Shown here: positions 45,000 to 54,512 of the stretch, in pieces
Layout: each line of letters starts with the position of its first letter
Position numbering within the stretch: position 1 is the stretch's first letter
Source of the DNA: Nostoc favosum CHAB5714
GTDB lineage: Bacteria > Cyanobacteriota > Cyanobacteriia > Cyanobacteriales > Nostocaceae
DNA length: 54,638 nucleotides
Reading direction: 5' to 3'
NCBI RefSeq assembly: GCF_020829495.1
Contig: NZ_JAIVFQ010000049.1
Coordinates: 1-54,638 of the forward strand
The notes under the pieces: model-generated
The model's database searches: none
Seen by the model: only the letters and a program-made list of their open reading frames with translations
What the model was told of the DNA's origin: nothing
Translations under genes and position numbers: made by a program

Positions 45000-45794
45000 G
45001 TGACAAATAATATTTTTTGGTATGACGGTAAATTAATTCACTCCCAAACCCTAGAATTAGATATTAATGATCCGGGTTTACTTTATGGGGCAACTGTTTT
45101 TACAACATTGCGGGTTTATCAGAACTCGCTAGATAGTAATTTAACTAATTGGCAAGCACATTGCGATCGCTTACTCTTCTCAGTACAATCTTTTGGTTGG
45201 CAGCAACCAGATTGGAACCGTCTACGTCAAGGCGCTCAAATTCTCCTCGCACACTTTCCTATTCTCAGAATTACTCTCTTTCCCGATGGACGGGAGTGGA
45301 TAACTGGCAGATTCTTACCGCAAGATTTGACAGAAAAACAAAATAATGGTATTTTATGCGCCGTTGCCAGTTCGGAATTTTATCGCTCTCTCCCCTCTCA
45401 TAAAACTGGAAACTATTTGAGTGCTTGGTTAGCAAAAACTAGTTTAGATGCTCAAGAAGCAATATTAGTTGATGCTCAAGGAAATTGGCTAGAAACCAGC
45501 ACAGGCAACCTTTGGGGATGGCGCGATCGCAGTTGGTACACGCCGCCAATGAAGGCCGGAATTTTACCGGGAATTTTGCGATCGCAACTTCTAAACTGGT
45601 TGCAAAACCACCAGATGCCAGTGCGGGAAGAAATTTGGACGGTGGAGCTAGTCCAGAAATTTGAAGCGATCGCCTACACTAATAGTGTGGTAGAAATTAT
45701 TCCCATTCATACCGTTCATCAGCCTTCAGGGTCGCTACAATATAATCCCTACCATCACAGTTTTCAGCTAATAAGGGAGCTTTTTTTAGCATGA
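45000..45794 (+). CDS. pabC: Class IV aminotransferase, probably aminodeoxychorismate lyase
   Basis: 264 residues of the PLP-dependent fold-type IV family. The catalytic lysine is in SHKTGNYLSA and the glutamate in WLETSTGNLWG; GLLYGATVFTTLRVY is the N-terminal signature. Within the family the size and NDPGLLYGATVFTTLR fit 4-amino-4-deoxychorismate lyase (p-aminobenzoate for folate). A branched-chain or D-amino acid aminotransferase is the alternative. Start GTG 45000; no strong ribosome binding site, perhaps coupled to the preceding GNAT gene. Confidence 0.75.
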   Translation: MTNNIFWYDGKLIHSQTLELDINDPGLLYGATVFTTLRVYQNSLDSNLTNWQAHCDRLLFSVQSFGWQQPDWNRLRQGAQILLAHFPILRITLFPDGREWITGRFLPQDLTEKQNNGILCAVASSEFYRSLPSHKTGNYLSAWLAKTSLDAQEAILVDAQGNWLETSTGNLWGWRDRSWYTPPMKAGILPGILRSQLLNWLQNHQMPVREEIWTVELVQKFEAIAYTNSVVEIIPIHTVHQPSGSLQYNPYHHSFQLIRELFLA

Positions 45795-45907
45795 CAGCCA
45801 CGCCAAATTTGTTATATCTTAAGATAAGTTAACATAATTCTTAATAATCACCTTTGTGATCAGAGACGCTAGGCGATCGCGCGAAAAATACCGGAGGATA
45901 GACCTTA

Positions 45908-47749
45908 GTGAATAAAAGATGGAGAAATGCAGGGCTGTACGCACTGCTGTTTATTGTCGTCATTGCGCTGGGAACAGCATTTTTCGACAAACAACCCCAA
46001 AGCAGAGAGACATGGCGATATAGTCGCTTTATTCAAGAAGTTCAACAAGGCAGAGTAGAAAAAGTCAGTTTGAGTGCAGATCGCTCCACAGCACTGGTTA
46101 CACCCAAATATGACCCGGCTAAACGGATTGTGACCTTAGTCAACGATCCAGACTTGATCAATACTTTGACTTCTAAAGGCGTTGATATTTCTGTTTTGCC
46201 CCAAACCGATGAAGGATTTTGGTTTAAGGCACTGAGCAGCTTATTTTTTCCTGTATTGCTTTTGGTTGGCTTATTCTTCTTGCTACGTCGCGCTCAAAGT
46301 GGCCCAGGCAGCCAAGCGATGAACTTTGGCAAATCCAAAGCTAGAGTCCAAATGGAACCACAAACTCAGGTAACATTTGGCGATGTTGCTGGTATTGACC
46401 AAGCCAAGTTGGAATTAAACGAAGTTGTAGACTTTCTGAAAAACGCCGATCGCTTTACCGCCGTTGGTGCAAAAATTCCTAAAGGTGTACTGTTAGTTGG
46501 CCCTCCTGGTACAGGTAAAACTCTCCTAGCTCGTGCCGTAGCTGGTGAAGCAGGTGTACCCTTCTTCTCAATCTCCGGTTCAGAATTTGTCGAAATGTTC
46601 GTCGGTGTGGGTGCATCCCGCGTCCGCGATTTATTTGAACAAGCTAAGACCAATGCTCCTTGTATCGTCTTCATCGATGAAATTGACGCCGTAGGTCGTC
46701 AACGGGGTGCAGGTTTAGGTGGTGGTAACGATGAGCGGGAACAAACCCTCAACCAGTTGCTCACAGAAATGGATGGCTTTGAAGGTAATACTGGCATCAT
46801 CATTATTGCCGCTACCAACCGTCCTGATGTCCTAGATGCAGCCCTATTGCGTCCTGGTCGCTTTGACCGTCAAGTTGTGGTAGACCGTCCCGACTATGCC
46901 GGACGCAGCGAAATTCTCAAGGTTCACGCCCGTGGTAAGACCTTGGCGAAAGATGTGGATTTGGATAAAATTGCCCGTCGTACCCCTGGATTTACTGGCG
47001 CAGATTTATCCAACCTGCTCAATGAAGCCGCAATTCTGGCAGCACGCCGGAATTTGACTGAGATTTCGATGGATGAAATCAACGATGCGATTGATCGGGT
47101 CTTAGCTGGCCCAGAGAAGAAAGACCGAGTAATGAGCGAAAAGCGCAAAACCTTGGTAGCATATCACGAAGCTGGTCACGCCTTAGTTGGTGCTTTGATG
47201 CCAGACTACGATCCTGTGCAGAAGATTAGCATCATCCCTCGCGGTCGCGCAGGTGGTTTAACTTGGTTTACTCCCAGCGAAGACCGGATGGACACAGGTT
47301 TATACAGCCGCGCTTATCTGGAAAATCAAATGGCTGTGGCTTTGGGTGGTCGGATTGCTGAAGAATTAATCTTTGGTGAAGAAGAAGTTACCACTGGTGC
47401 TTCTAATGACCTCCAACAAGTAGCACGGGTTGCACGTCAGATGATCACCAGATTTGGCATGAGCGATCGCTTAGGCCCTGTTGCTCTTGGTCGTCAGCAA
47501 GGTAACATGTTCCTCGGACGAGATATCATGTCAGAGCGTGATTTCTCTGAAGAAACCGCCGCCGCCATTGATGAAGAAGTCCGTAAACTTGTGGATGTAG
47601 CCTATACACGCGCTAAAGAAGTGTTAGTGGGCAACCGCCACATTTTAGATGAGATAGCGCAAATGCTGGTTGATAAAGAAACGGTAGACGCTGAAGAGTT
47701 GCAAGAAATTCTGTCGAATAACGATGTGACAACTGCTGCCTTTGCCTAA
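45908..47749 (+). CDS. ftsH: ATP-dependent zinc metalloprotease FtsH
   Basis: 613 residues. Two membrane helices (about 8-25 and 105-125), AAA+ domain with Walker A GPPGTGKT (198-205) and Walker B CIVFIDEID, the second region of homology (AALLRPGRFDRQ), and the zinc site HEAGH (420-424). It extracts and degrades membrane proteins, including photodamaged D1. The N-terminus MNKRWRNAGLYALLFIVVIA suggests the FtsH3/FtsH1-type rather than FtsH2 (memory only). GTG start with GGAGGA 9 bases upstream. A strong terminator follows. Confidence 0.96.
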   Translation: MNKRWRNAGLYALLFIVVIALGTAFFDKQPQSRETWRYSRFIQEVQQGRVEKVSLSADRSTALVTPKYDPAKRIVTLVNDPDLINTLTSKGVDISVLPQTDEGFWFKALSSLFFPVLLLVGLFFLLRRAQSGPGSQAMNFGKSKARVQMEPQTQVTFGDVAGIDQAKLELNEVVDFLKNADRFTAVGAKIPKGVLLVGPPGTGKTLLARAVAGEAGVPFFSISGSEFVEMFVGVGASRVRDLFEQAKTNAPCIVFIDEIDAVGRQRGAGLGGGNDEREQTLNQLLTEMDGFEGNTGIIIIAATNRPDVLDAALLRPGRFDRQVVVDRPDYAGRSEILKVHARGKTLAKDVDLDKIARRTPGFTGADLSNLLNEAAILAARRNLTEISMDEINDAIDRVLAGPEKKDRVMSEKRKTLVAYHEAGHALVGALMPDYDPVQKISIIPRGRAGGLTWFTPSEDRMDTGLYSRAYLENQMAVALGGRIAEELIFGEEEVTTGASNDLQQVARVARQMITRFGMSDRLGPVALGRQQGNMFLGRDIMSERDFSEETAAAIDEEVRKLVDVAYTRAKEVLVGNRHILDEIAQMLVDKETVDAEELQEILSNNDVTTAAFA

Positions 47750-47800
47750 TTTAATGAGTAGTTAGGAGTTAAAAACAATTCCTAACTCCTAATTGTCAAT

Positions 47801-47829
47801 AAAAGCCCGGTCATGAAGACCGGGCTTTT
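47801..47829 (+). terminator. ftsH terminator
   Basis: Stem AAAAGCCCGGTC / GACCGGGCTTTT with a 5-base loop; the T-run is part of the symmetric stem, so it may work in both directions. Confidence 0.88.
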
Positions 47830-48319
47830 AATTTGGGGTTATATACCCCGAAGGTTTCGTTATAGAGTTTCAGTATAAATCGCTAATCTGATAGAGACTA
47901 CCACCTGAGCATAATCAATTCCGGAAAATTAGAAAAAATTTTTTAGATACACCTAAATTAAAAAAGCTAGAACTCTGGCTTCAAAAGGAAAAAGATACAA
48001 TCTAGCTACAATTTAAGAAGTCTGGATGGTGAAAAAATCACCCTAGTTTACTTAAAGCCTTACTAGCTATGGCATGGGCAAATCGAATAGACTGGTTTTT
48101 CGGGGCTGATATGGCAGTTTAGTATGACCCCAATGTACCAGCGCTCGTGTCAGATGCATTTTTAAGAATGGAAGTCAAGCAATTTTTTGGTGAAAACCTC
48201 CGCCTCTGGTATGCAATTTGGGAAGAAGAAAAATTTCCCATATTGTTACTGGAGATAAGTTTCCGAATCTTGACATGACTAGCATCAAAAGTGACTCGAT
48301 ACTCAACCAGTCGCCGATC
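47830..48319. other. Spacer containing a Uma2-like remnant
   Basis: 48123-48275 encodes in frame YDPNVPALVSDAFLRMEVKQ and FFGENLRLWYAIWEEEKFP, resembling the middle of Uma2/DUF820 nuclease-like proteins (PDAFLSLGV...RLSYVLWEE). It lacks both ends and is preceded by an in-frame stop. The rest shows no gene. Confidence 0.5.
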
Positions 48320-48592
48320 TTAAACTCTAGATGTCGGTTTCAAAAATAGCCACGCCACAAAGAACGTAGCGGCTGTGAATAGTTGCGTCAAATCCAAAGC
48401 AGATAGATAGCCGTCCGCAAATGAAGCAATGCTGCGATCGGTAATGCCGAATACCCAAGATGACAAGCCAAACAGCCAGATTCCATTCTTGAGATTTCCG
48501 ACGAATTCTTTAGAGTCTGATGGTTCTTTGTCTTTCATTATCTTCTGTTCTATTGGTGAAAAACTTGATGATTGATGCGAAATACCTGCCAT
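48320..48592 (-). CDS. Small hypothetical membrane protein
   Basis: Up to 90 residues with two hydrophobic segments in the second half (about GIWLFGLSSWVFGI and LTQLFTAATFFVAWLFL). The start could be ATG 48592 or the internal MKDKEPSD at 48538. No family recognised and no operon partner. Moderate support from composition only. Confidence 0.5.
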   Translation of the reverse strand: MAGISHQSSSFSPIEQKIMKDKEPSDSKEFVGNLKNGIWLFGLSSWVFGITDRSIASFADGYLSALDLTQLFTAATFFVAWLFLKPTSRV

Positions 48593-48937
48593 TAAGAATT
48601 TTTTCTGACTCCTGACGCTGAATTTACACTTCCTATTAATAATATTAATAAATATTTCACCTACTTGACTTACCTGACCAAAGGTACATCTACTAATGAT
48701 GACATTCCTCCTTTGGTTCTGTAACCTCCGATAGACGGCAATGTGTTGAGTTATCAGCTTTACAACGTCATGTTTGAATACTAAGATTACATAATCTTTA
48801 AATAACTATATGAATATTTATTTATATTTTATTTAAAATCTTTCGTAGGATAGATACCTTACAGATAAATCCTCAGATTTAAATTGCGTGGATACATAGT
48901 AGTAGCACATATCTGTGCACTACTACTACGCTATGAG
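48593..48937. other. Spacer, no gene
   Basis: AT-rich; a short inverted repeat GTAGTAGCAC... / ...CACTACTACG near 48898-48931 follows the end of the ltrA-like gene and may act as its weak terminator. Confidence 0.4.
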
Positions 48938-50119
48938 CTAGATTTCAGGGTCAACCAAGCGGGTAGTGGGGCGACTCTGATATAAATCTTGAACGACTTG
49001 GACAGCAGAAACTACAGCTACAAGGGCAATGACTGCAACAGGTAACAAACCTTTGCCAAAGATAGCGATCGCTAGCAGCATGACTGCACCCCCAAGTCGA
49101 TACTGGGAACGGATTTTGCAATAACGGATCACCCCAAATCTGTGGAGAATACTGACAGCTAGAGAGCATAATCCTACTGAACCACAGATGAGCCATCGCT
49201 GGGAATCGGGTAGTGCTAAAGTTGGCTTACTCAACAAAATTTGTTCTACGCCAACTCCAGCAGCAGCAATCCCAATCACTAGTGGTAAATGGGTGTAGAG
49301 CCAGAGATTGACAACACCAACTTTTCCATGTGTCCGCGCTATCTCAATAGGTTTACCGCCCAAGTTATCAAAATAGACCCACCACCAGCTAAAGGCAATA
49401 ATTAGACCAAACACGCCAGAAATTACAGTTAAAACATCCCATTTCTGCTCAGAAACACCATTGACCACCGCAATGATTGCTTCACCCAAAACAATAATGG
49501 TAAATAGCCCGAAACGTTCTGGTAAGTGGGAGGCGTGGGGAAGTAACCCGACCTGAAACTTACGTCCTGTTAAGGGTGTAGCAAAGTCAATAATGATTCC
49601 CAGTGTCCAAAATCCGAACCTCCAAGGGATGGGTACAGATGCTGATATTAACCAAAGCAAGGCTGCGATCGCAAAACCAATAGCGTAGCGAGTAGTCAAA
49701 GGACGTGCTGAAGGGATATGTCTTCCAGCCCGGACATACTCTATTACCAGCACAGCCCGACCGAGAGCATAGGAAATTGCAAAACCAGGGGAACTCTCAC
49801 CCAAACCGTGGTGGATGTTAATAGCCATTGCTGCTGCTGTCAGCATTTGTATACCAATCAACAGTCGATGTCCCACATCATCGCTGTCAAAGCGGTTGGC
49901 GTAGAATGTAGTGCCAATCCATGACCACCAAACTGGTATAAATAAAACTACAAACCCAAATAATCCTGATAGAGAGATATCCTCGTTGAGATTGTGGGCG
50001 AGTTGAGAAACTGCAACTACAAAAACCAAATCATAAAACAGTTCCAGCCAAGTGGCGCGTCGTTCTTCTTCAGTGTCTTCACCAATGCGTAATCTTGGTG
50101 GTTGGAGAAAATTTGCCAT
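48938..50119 (-). CDS. LtrA family membrane protein
   Basis: 393 residues with about ten to twelve hydrophobic segments. N-terminal RATWLELFYDLVFVVAVSQLAHNL is the hallmark of the LtrA (low temperature requirement protein A) family; FSWWWVYFDN and ERFGLFTIIVLGEAIIAVV are further family motifs. The function is not known in any detail. Single minus-strand gene. ATG 50119. Confidence 0.88.
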   Translation of the reverse strand: MANFLQPPRLRIGEDTEEERRATWLELFYDLVFVVAVSQLAHNLNEDISLSGLFGFVVLFIPVWWSWIGTTFYANRFDSDDVGHRLLIGIQMLTAAAMAINIHHGLGESSPGFAISYALGRAVLVIEYVRAGRHIPSARPLTTRYAIGFAIAALLWLISASVPIPWRFGFWTLGIIIDFATPLTGRKFQVGLLPHASHLPERFGLFTIIVLGEAIIAVVNGVSEQKWDVLTVISGVFGLIIAFSWWWVYFDNLGGKPIEIARTHGKVGVVNLWLYTHLPLVIGIAAAGVGVEQILLSKPTLALPDSQRWLICGSVGLCSLAVSILHRFGVIRYCKIRSQYRLGGAVMLLAIAIFGKGLLPVAVIALVAVVSAVQVVQDLYQSRPTTRLVDPEI

Positions 50120-50393
50120 AGTGCTAATTGCGAATCGCTAATTGTTTTTTACCATTAGCTGTCATCCATTAGCGAGTGCGTAGACATTTCTGCGTAAATT
50201 TCTAAAAACCTGCTGAAAAATTCCCAATAGAAATATCAGTCTAACGTCAGTCCTTTATCGGCAACCTGTAGTATGTGCAGTGTAATAACAACGCCCGCAG
50301 GCTCTAGATGCCTAGTAAAGTCTGGCTCAACAAATTCATAGGCAAGTGTACCAACAGAAGCAATCACATAGGTAGCTTAGGTTCTGATTTTAA

Positions 50394-50465
50394 AGCGGGC
50401 GATGGGACTCGAACCCACGACGTTCACCATGGGAAGGTGACATTCTACCACTGAATTACACCCGC
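50394..50465 (-). tRNA. tRNA-Gly (CCC)
   Basis: 72 nt on the minus strand. Acceptor GCGGGTG / CGCCCGC, D-loop AGTGGTA, anticodon stem TCACC / GGTGA with loop TTCCCAT (anticodon CCC, reads GGG), T-arm GTGGG-TTCGAGT-CCCAT. No encoded CCA. Confidence 0.95.
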
Positions 50466-50632
50466 GAATTGCTGCCATAAACTTAGGGCTAAAATCAATA
50501 ATACCACTATTTACAACTGTTTTAAATTGACTAGAACATACACTATTTTGGCAACTACTGATGCATGAGTCCTGTGGCTGTTCAAATTGGAAAATCTTTT
50601 TAGCTAATGACGGCACTGACTACCATATTTAA

Positions 50633-51238
50633 CTAAAGAACAATGTCTTCACCGAGCGAGGTGAAGCGAACCTCTTTAATATTCCATTGGGCATTACTTG
50701 TTAGGGTTTTGCGGAGACTGCCAAACAGAGCAAACTGTTCACAACTAGAAAGAGAAGCTATTTGTCGCTTTGAATCAGGGGATATTCGCAAATCAACTGT
50801 AGCAATGCCATTTTTGATGTTGACACGATACCCAGACAAGCTCAAGTCGCTTGTATCTCGTTTTTCTAAAATTTTACTCACTACATTTGTCACTGGTTCC
50901 TCAGCTGGCACTGAAACCTTTTCTGGAATGAGTTCTTGACATTGGGTATCACTTGTATACATCGTGACGTTGGTAGTTTTGCTAGTGACAGCTTTAGGAG
51001 TTGATGAGGAAGGCGTATTTTCCTTAGGAAATTTTTGATTAGGAGATTTTTCGCTTAATTGAGCTACGCTAGGAATTTGGCTGGGAGTCTGAGACGATGC
51101 CCTATTCGTCCGTGTTGTAGTAGGGGATGGCGTTTCACTGTCAATATTACGAGTGGTGGGGTTAGAACTACAACTGCTCAAGCTGACAACGATTGTCACA
51201 AAAATAAGGGGTAAAAAATATCTCTTGGTTGTGTTCAT
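50633..51238 (-). CDS. Lipoprotein with GerMN domain
   Basis: 201 residues from ATG 51238. Signal peptide with lipobox LSSC (Cys23), a long Ser/Thr/Pro-rich linker (about 30-95), then a GerMN domain (about 98-198: NVTMYTSDTQCQELIPEKVSV, SGYRVNIKNGIATVDLRIS, CEQFALFGSLRKTL). GerMN modules occur in envelope proteins of spore formers and others; in cyanobacteria they sit in lipoproteins of unknown role. The frame is open upstream to 51337, but the lipobox supports the later start (ATG 51250 is also possible). Confidence 0.82.
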   Translation of the reverse strand: MNTTKRYFLPLIFVTIVVSLSSCSSNPTTRNIDSETPSPTTTRTNRASSQTPSQIPSVAQLSEKSPNQKFPKENTPSSSTPKAVTSKTTNVTMYTSDTQCQELIPEKVSVPAEEPVTNVVSKILEKRDTSDLSLSGYRVNIKNGIATVDLRISPDSKRQIASLSSCEQFALFGSLRKTLTSNAQWNIKEVRFTSLGEDIVL

Positions 51239-51515
51239 AATTTTGCTCATAAGTGATGTTGCTGCTATCAACTTCAGTGTAACTGGTATCAATTCCACAT
51301 ATATTTGTGAATATTGAGCCAGTTTATAAAGTGTCAACCCGAAATCTGTTAAAGTCGAGGGCTATACTATACACCGAAATTACAACATCTGCTGTTCAAG
51401 GAGCGATCTCTGACAACAAGCCGCTTTGCGTCTACGCCAATTCCAAAAAGCTTAACCAGAAGAAGCAGAGGTGCAGGAAACAAAAATATACTGAACCTTG
51501 ATTCAAAGCAAATTA

Positions 51516-51845
51516 CTAGTTTTCACTACTTTTCTGCTTGCTCAACTCCTGCACTAATAATTGCACTCCCAAAGCCAACAAACCAATTGCTACTATACCA
51601 AATATCCCGCTTCCTAAAGCAACTACACCAACAACCAGAGTCCTAACAGCAGAAGAAATCTTAATTACCAATGGATTAATTGAATGGAGAGGTTTAGTAG
51701 CAAAATTTGTAGCGATCGCAATCATCAGCGAATACATTGCATATCCCATTCCTCCAGAAATAATCGCCCCACTTAAACAGCGTAAAGGACTCGCACTCGC
51801 CTGTATTTTAGTATCTGTTTGTGGCGTTAAATTTTGATCACTCAT
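51516..51845 (-). CDS. DUF3082 family membrane protein
   Basis: 109 residues with two to three hydrophobic helices (LSGAIISGGMGYAMYSLMIAIA; TLVVGVVALGSGIFGIVAIGLLALGVQLLVQEL). The sequence and its place just downstream of ispE match the cyanobacterial DUF3082 family. Function unknown. It lies 84 bp after ispE on the same strand, so it is probably in the rsmA-ispE operon. Confidence 0.8.
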   Translation of the reverse strand: MSDQNLTPQTDTKIQASASPLRCLSGAIISGGMGYAMYSLMIAIATNFATKPLHSINPLVIKISSAVRTLVVGVVALGSGIFGIVAIGLLALGVQLLVQELSKQKSSEN

Positions 51846-51929
51846 ACGATTTTGGATTTTAGATTTTGGATTGGGTCATTAGGAATAATTCTTGTCTATC
51901 CCCTATGCTTCATTAACGAAAAAAATTAT

Positions 51930-52883
51930 TTAAACAGACGATACCACTTTAATCCCATGTGTGATTATCCGAGTTACAAACAATTCTAAGTCCTCATCAA
52001 TAATTGCTTCTCTCACTTGCAGCTTAATTTGTTCTGCCTGCTGTTGAGACTCAAAAAGAGCAAATACTGTTGGCCCAGAGCCAGACATCATTGTTCCTAA
52101 AACGCCTTCTTGATTTGCAAAAACTTCTCGCAGTTGCAATACTTGGGGATAGGCTGGCAATACCACGCGCTCCAAATCATTGTGCAGTTTTTGGGCAATT
52201 TCTCCCGCATCTTTATTTACGACAGCTTTTACTATTGCTCCTGAATGAACTGCATTAGCACGCACTGCCAAGTTGTCGCTATCTCTAATATAAGAATGAC
52301 CAAACTGCTCTCTATAGGTTTTGTATGCCCAAGCGGTGGAAACTTCCAGGCTGCGGTATTTTGCCAACACTATATAAATATTATCCAAACTTGGCAGAGG
52401 AGAAAGTTGCTCACCTCTACCTGTTGCGATCGCAGTTCCACCCGCTACACAAAACGGCACATCTGAACCAAGTGTACCTCCCAAATCCTCTAATTCGGAC
52501 TGAGTTAGCCCCAACTTCCACAGTAAATCTATTCCTACCAAGACAGCTGCTGCGTTTGTCGAACCCCCAGCCAACCCAGCAGCTACAGGAATCTGTTTAT
52601 TAACGGTAATCTCCACACCCCCATATTTAGCAAAGGCTTCGGGAAATTGCCTTACCATTAATTCTGCTGCGCGGTATGCCAGATTACTTTTATCTGTCGG
52701 TACTTGTGGGTGGTTGCAGTGAACGCGAATGCTGTCAGTGCTGATAGAATGCACATCAATTTGGTCTGCTAGTCCAATACTTTGAAGTATCATGGCTAAT
52801 TCATGATAACCATCGGGGCGATCGCCAATGATTTCCAGATACAAGTTGATTTTGGCAGGGGCAATTAGGCTGTAAGAACGCAT
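51930..52883 (-). CDS. ispE: 4-diphosphocytidyl-2-C-methyl-D-erythritol kinase
   Basis: 317 residues of the GHMP kinase family, the ATP-dependent step in the MEP isoprenoid pathway (feeding carotenoids, chlorophyll phytyl and quinones). Lys11 in SLIAPAKINLYLEI, the glycine-rich loop PVAAGLAGGSTNAAA (99-113), LGSDVPFCVAGG with the catalytic Asp, and GTMMSGSGPTVFALF near the end are present. It lies 97 bp after rsmA; that gap contains GGAGAAT repeats. Confidence 0.97.
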   Translation of the reverse strand: MRSYSLIAPAKINLYLEIIGDRPDGYHELAMILQSIGLADQIDVHSISTDSIRVHCNHPQVPTDKSNLAYRAAELMVRQFPEAFAKYGGVEITVNKQIPVAAGLAGGSTNAAAVLVGIDLLWKLGLTQSELEDLGGTLGSDVPFCVAGGTAIATGRGEQLSPLPSLDNIYIVLAKYRSLEVSTAWAYKTYREQFGHSYIRDSDNLAVRANAVHSGAIVKAVVNKDAGEIAQKLHNDLERVVLPAYPQVLQLREVFANQEGVLGTMMSGSGPTVFALFESQQQAEQIKLQVREAIIDEDLELFVTRIITHGIKVVSSV

Positions 52884-52980
52884 TTTCTGGGAATGGAGAA
52901 TGGAGAATGGAGAATGGAGAATGGAGAATGGAGAATGGAGAATGGGAAAAAATTTGCCTTATCCCCTTGTCCCCTACTCC
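52884..52980. repeat. rsmA-ispE spacer with GAATGGAGAATGGAGA repeats
   Basis: About seven tandem copies of a 9-10 base unit GGAGAATG(A) at 52892-52952, then TCCCTAC-type repeats running up to the rsmA stop codon. Read on the minus (coding) strand these are pyrimidine-rich. Confidence 0.85.
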
Positions 52981-53829
52981 CTACTCCCTACTCCCCACTC
53001 CCAATTCATTTGCTAGGATTATCCATTGCTGAACGCCGAGGTCTTCGGCTCTAGCTTGGGGATTTATTTTTAATTGTTCCAGTAAGTGGCTCAAGCGATC
53101 ACGTTCTATAACTGATTGCAAATTATTTCGTAACATTTTGCGCTTGGCACCAAACCCCAACTTTAAGAAATTCTCTAACTGTCGAGGATTAAGCGCTGGT
53201 ATTTCTATTTTTCGGGGACGCAATCGTACCACTGCTGAATCGACTTTTGGCGGTGGATGAAATGCGGCCGCTGGAACGGTGCAAATTAACTCACACTCAG
53301 CCAAATACTGTACCCGCACACTCAACGCCCCAAAGGCTTTTGACCCCGGCTTAGCATACAACCTTTCTGCAACTTCTTTTTGTACCAGCAACACTATAGA
53401 GTCAAATGGTTCGGAGTTGGGGTTAGCGATCGTACCCAGTAGTTTCTCAATGATTGGCCCTGTAATGTTGTAGGGAATATTGGCTACTACCTTATTTGGC
53501 TTGTGGAAATTGGGAAAGGCTGCCAGATAAGATGGTAAATCTAGAGTGAGAAAATCGCCTTGCAGCAGTAAAAAATTTTCAGTCTTACCAAGCTGCTTTG
53601 ACAACAGTTGGCATAAGTCTCGGTCTATTTCAACTGCAACCAGAGATTGCACTAAAGGTAATAAACGACGAGTCAGAATGCCGGTTCCGGGGCCAATTTC
53701 CAGCACGCGATCGCCTTTGCCGTTGGCGGAGCCATCGCTTTCTGTACACTCTGCTGCTTTAATAATTGCGTCGAGTGCCTTTTCACTTTTGAGCCAATGT
53801 TGAGCAAAGACCTTACGCGGTCGGATCAT
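52981..53829 (-). CDS. rsmA: 16S rRNA (A1518/A1519) dimethyltransferase
   Basis: 282 residues of the RsmA/KsgA family, which dimethylates two adjacent adenines in helix 45 of 16S rRNA during small-subunit maturation. SAM motif LEIGPGTG (43-50), EIDRD acidic loop, and VVANIPYNITGPI (motif IV NxPY). It is somewhat long in the N-terminal region because of an insert (CTESDGSANGKGD). It is first in rsmA-ispE-DUF3082. The last residues GVGSRE and stop lie next to a GGGAGTA repeat tract, similar to the ends of apcE and dnaE-N. Confidence 0.96.
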   Translation of the reverse strand: MIRPRKVFAQHWLKSEKALDAIIKAAECTESDGSANGKGDRVLEIGPGTGILTRRLLPLVQSLVAVEIDRDLCQLLSKQLGKTENFLLLQGDFLTLDLPSYLAAFPNFHKPNKVVANIPYNITGPIIEKLLGTIANPNSEPFDSIVLLVQKEVAERLYAKPGSKAFGALSVRVQYLAECELICTVPAAAFHPPPKVDSAVVRLRPRKIEIPALNPRQLENFLKLGFGAKRKMLRNNLQSVIERDRLSHLLEQLKINPQARAEDLGVQQWIILANELGVGSRE

Positions 53830-54512
53830 CTGTATTTCTTGCCTAGTCTAGTTTTTAGCTTTTTCTCAAAAACTCATTATAAATTTTGAAGTCCCTCTAC
53901 AGCGCTAGACTCACTGTAACGCCTATCTTCTCTTCCAAACGATCCGCGAACGTAGTGATGGCGATCGTGTAAATGCCGATATAAGCGTCACCTGTAGGAT
54001 AGGAGTCTTAAACCGCAAGCTCCGCAACAATTATGCTCTTATATATATAGTTAGTTTGAGCATTTGGATTCAGGATAAATGCCTCCACCAAGACTACCTC
54101 CTGCCATTTTCGATAATCATTACTATAATCACTCAACCTGCATCAGATCCCATTTAGAGACAAGCAACGTGCATTATTCATACAGTCCGGTTTAGCCACT
54201 TCGTTCTTGCCTCCCTCCTATTGCTTAACCCATTCACCTGAAAGCAAGTGCAGTCAAGCGATTTGCCCTTTTAGAAAAAAAATAAATTTACCCCTTGACA
54301 AACTAGGGGATGACTAGTTACTCTAGTTAAGTGGAAAGGCGAAAGAAGCCAACCACGGCTGAACCTGAAAAACATAATACTTTGAAAGCTTAAGAAAAAA
54401 CCAATCCTCGTCAAAAGATTTTACTTTTGGGGTTTCTCAAAAGGATAGTCAAAATTAATAACTAGGATTCCGGGAAATATTTTTTTTCGGAGCCACAAAC
54501 TCGAAACAGAAC
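53830..54512. promoter_or_regulatory. rRNA operon upstream region
   Basis: About 680 bp, no ORF supported. It separates the divergent rsmA operon and rrn operon. The rrn promoter candidate is at 54295; the stretch 54325-54512 is the presumptive rRNA leader. Confidence 0.6.
54295..54324 (+). promoter_or_regulatory. Candidate rrn promoter
   Basis: A perfect -35 TTGACA at 54295-54300 and a possible -10 TACTCT at 54319-54324 (18-base spacing). A start near 54331 would give a leader of about 180 bases before 16S, normal for rrn operons. The -10 is weak. Confidence 0.5.

Noticed and set aside
50643..50939. Plus-strand ORF opposite the GerMN lipoprotein
   Set aside because: Antisense shadow; the minus frame has a lipobox and a recognisable domain.
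51307..51501. 64-residue plus-strand ORF between the lipoprotein and DUF3082 genes
   Set aside because: No family, poor start context and unremarkable composition; probably chance.
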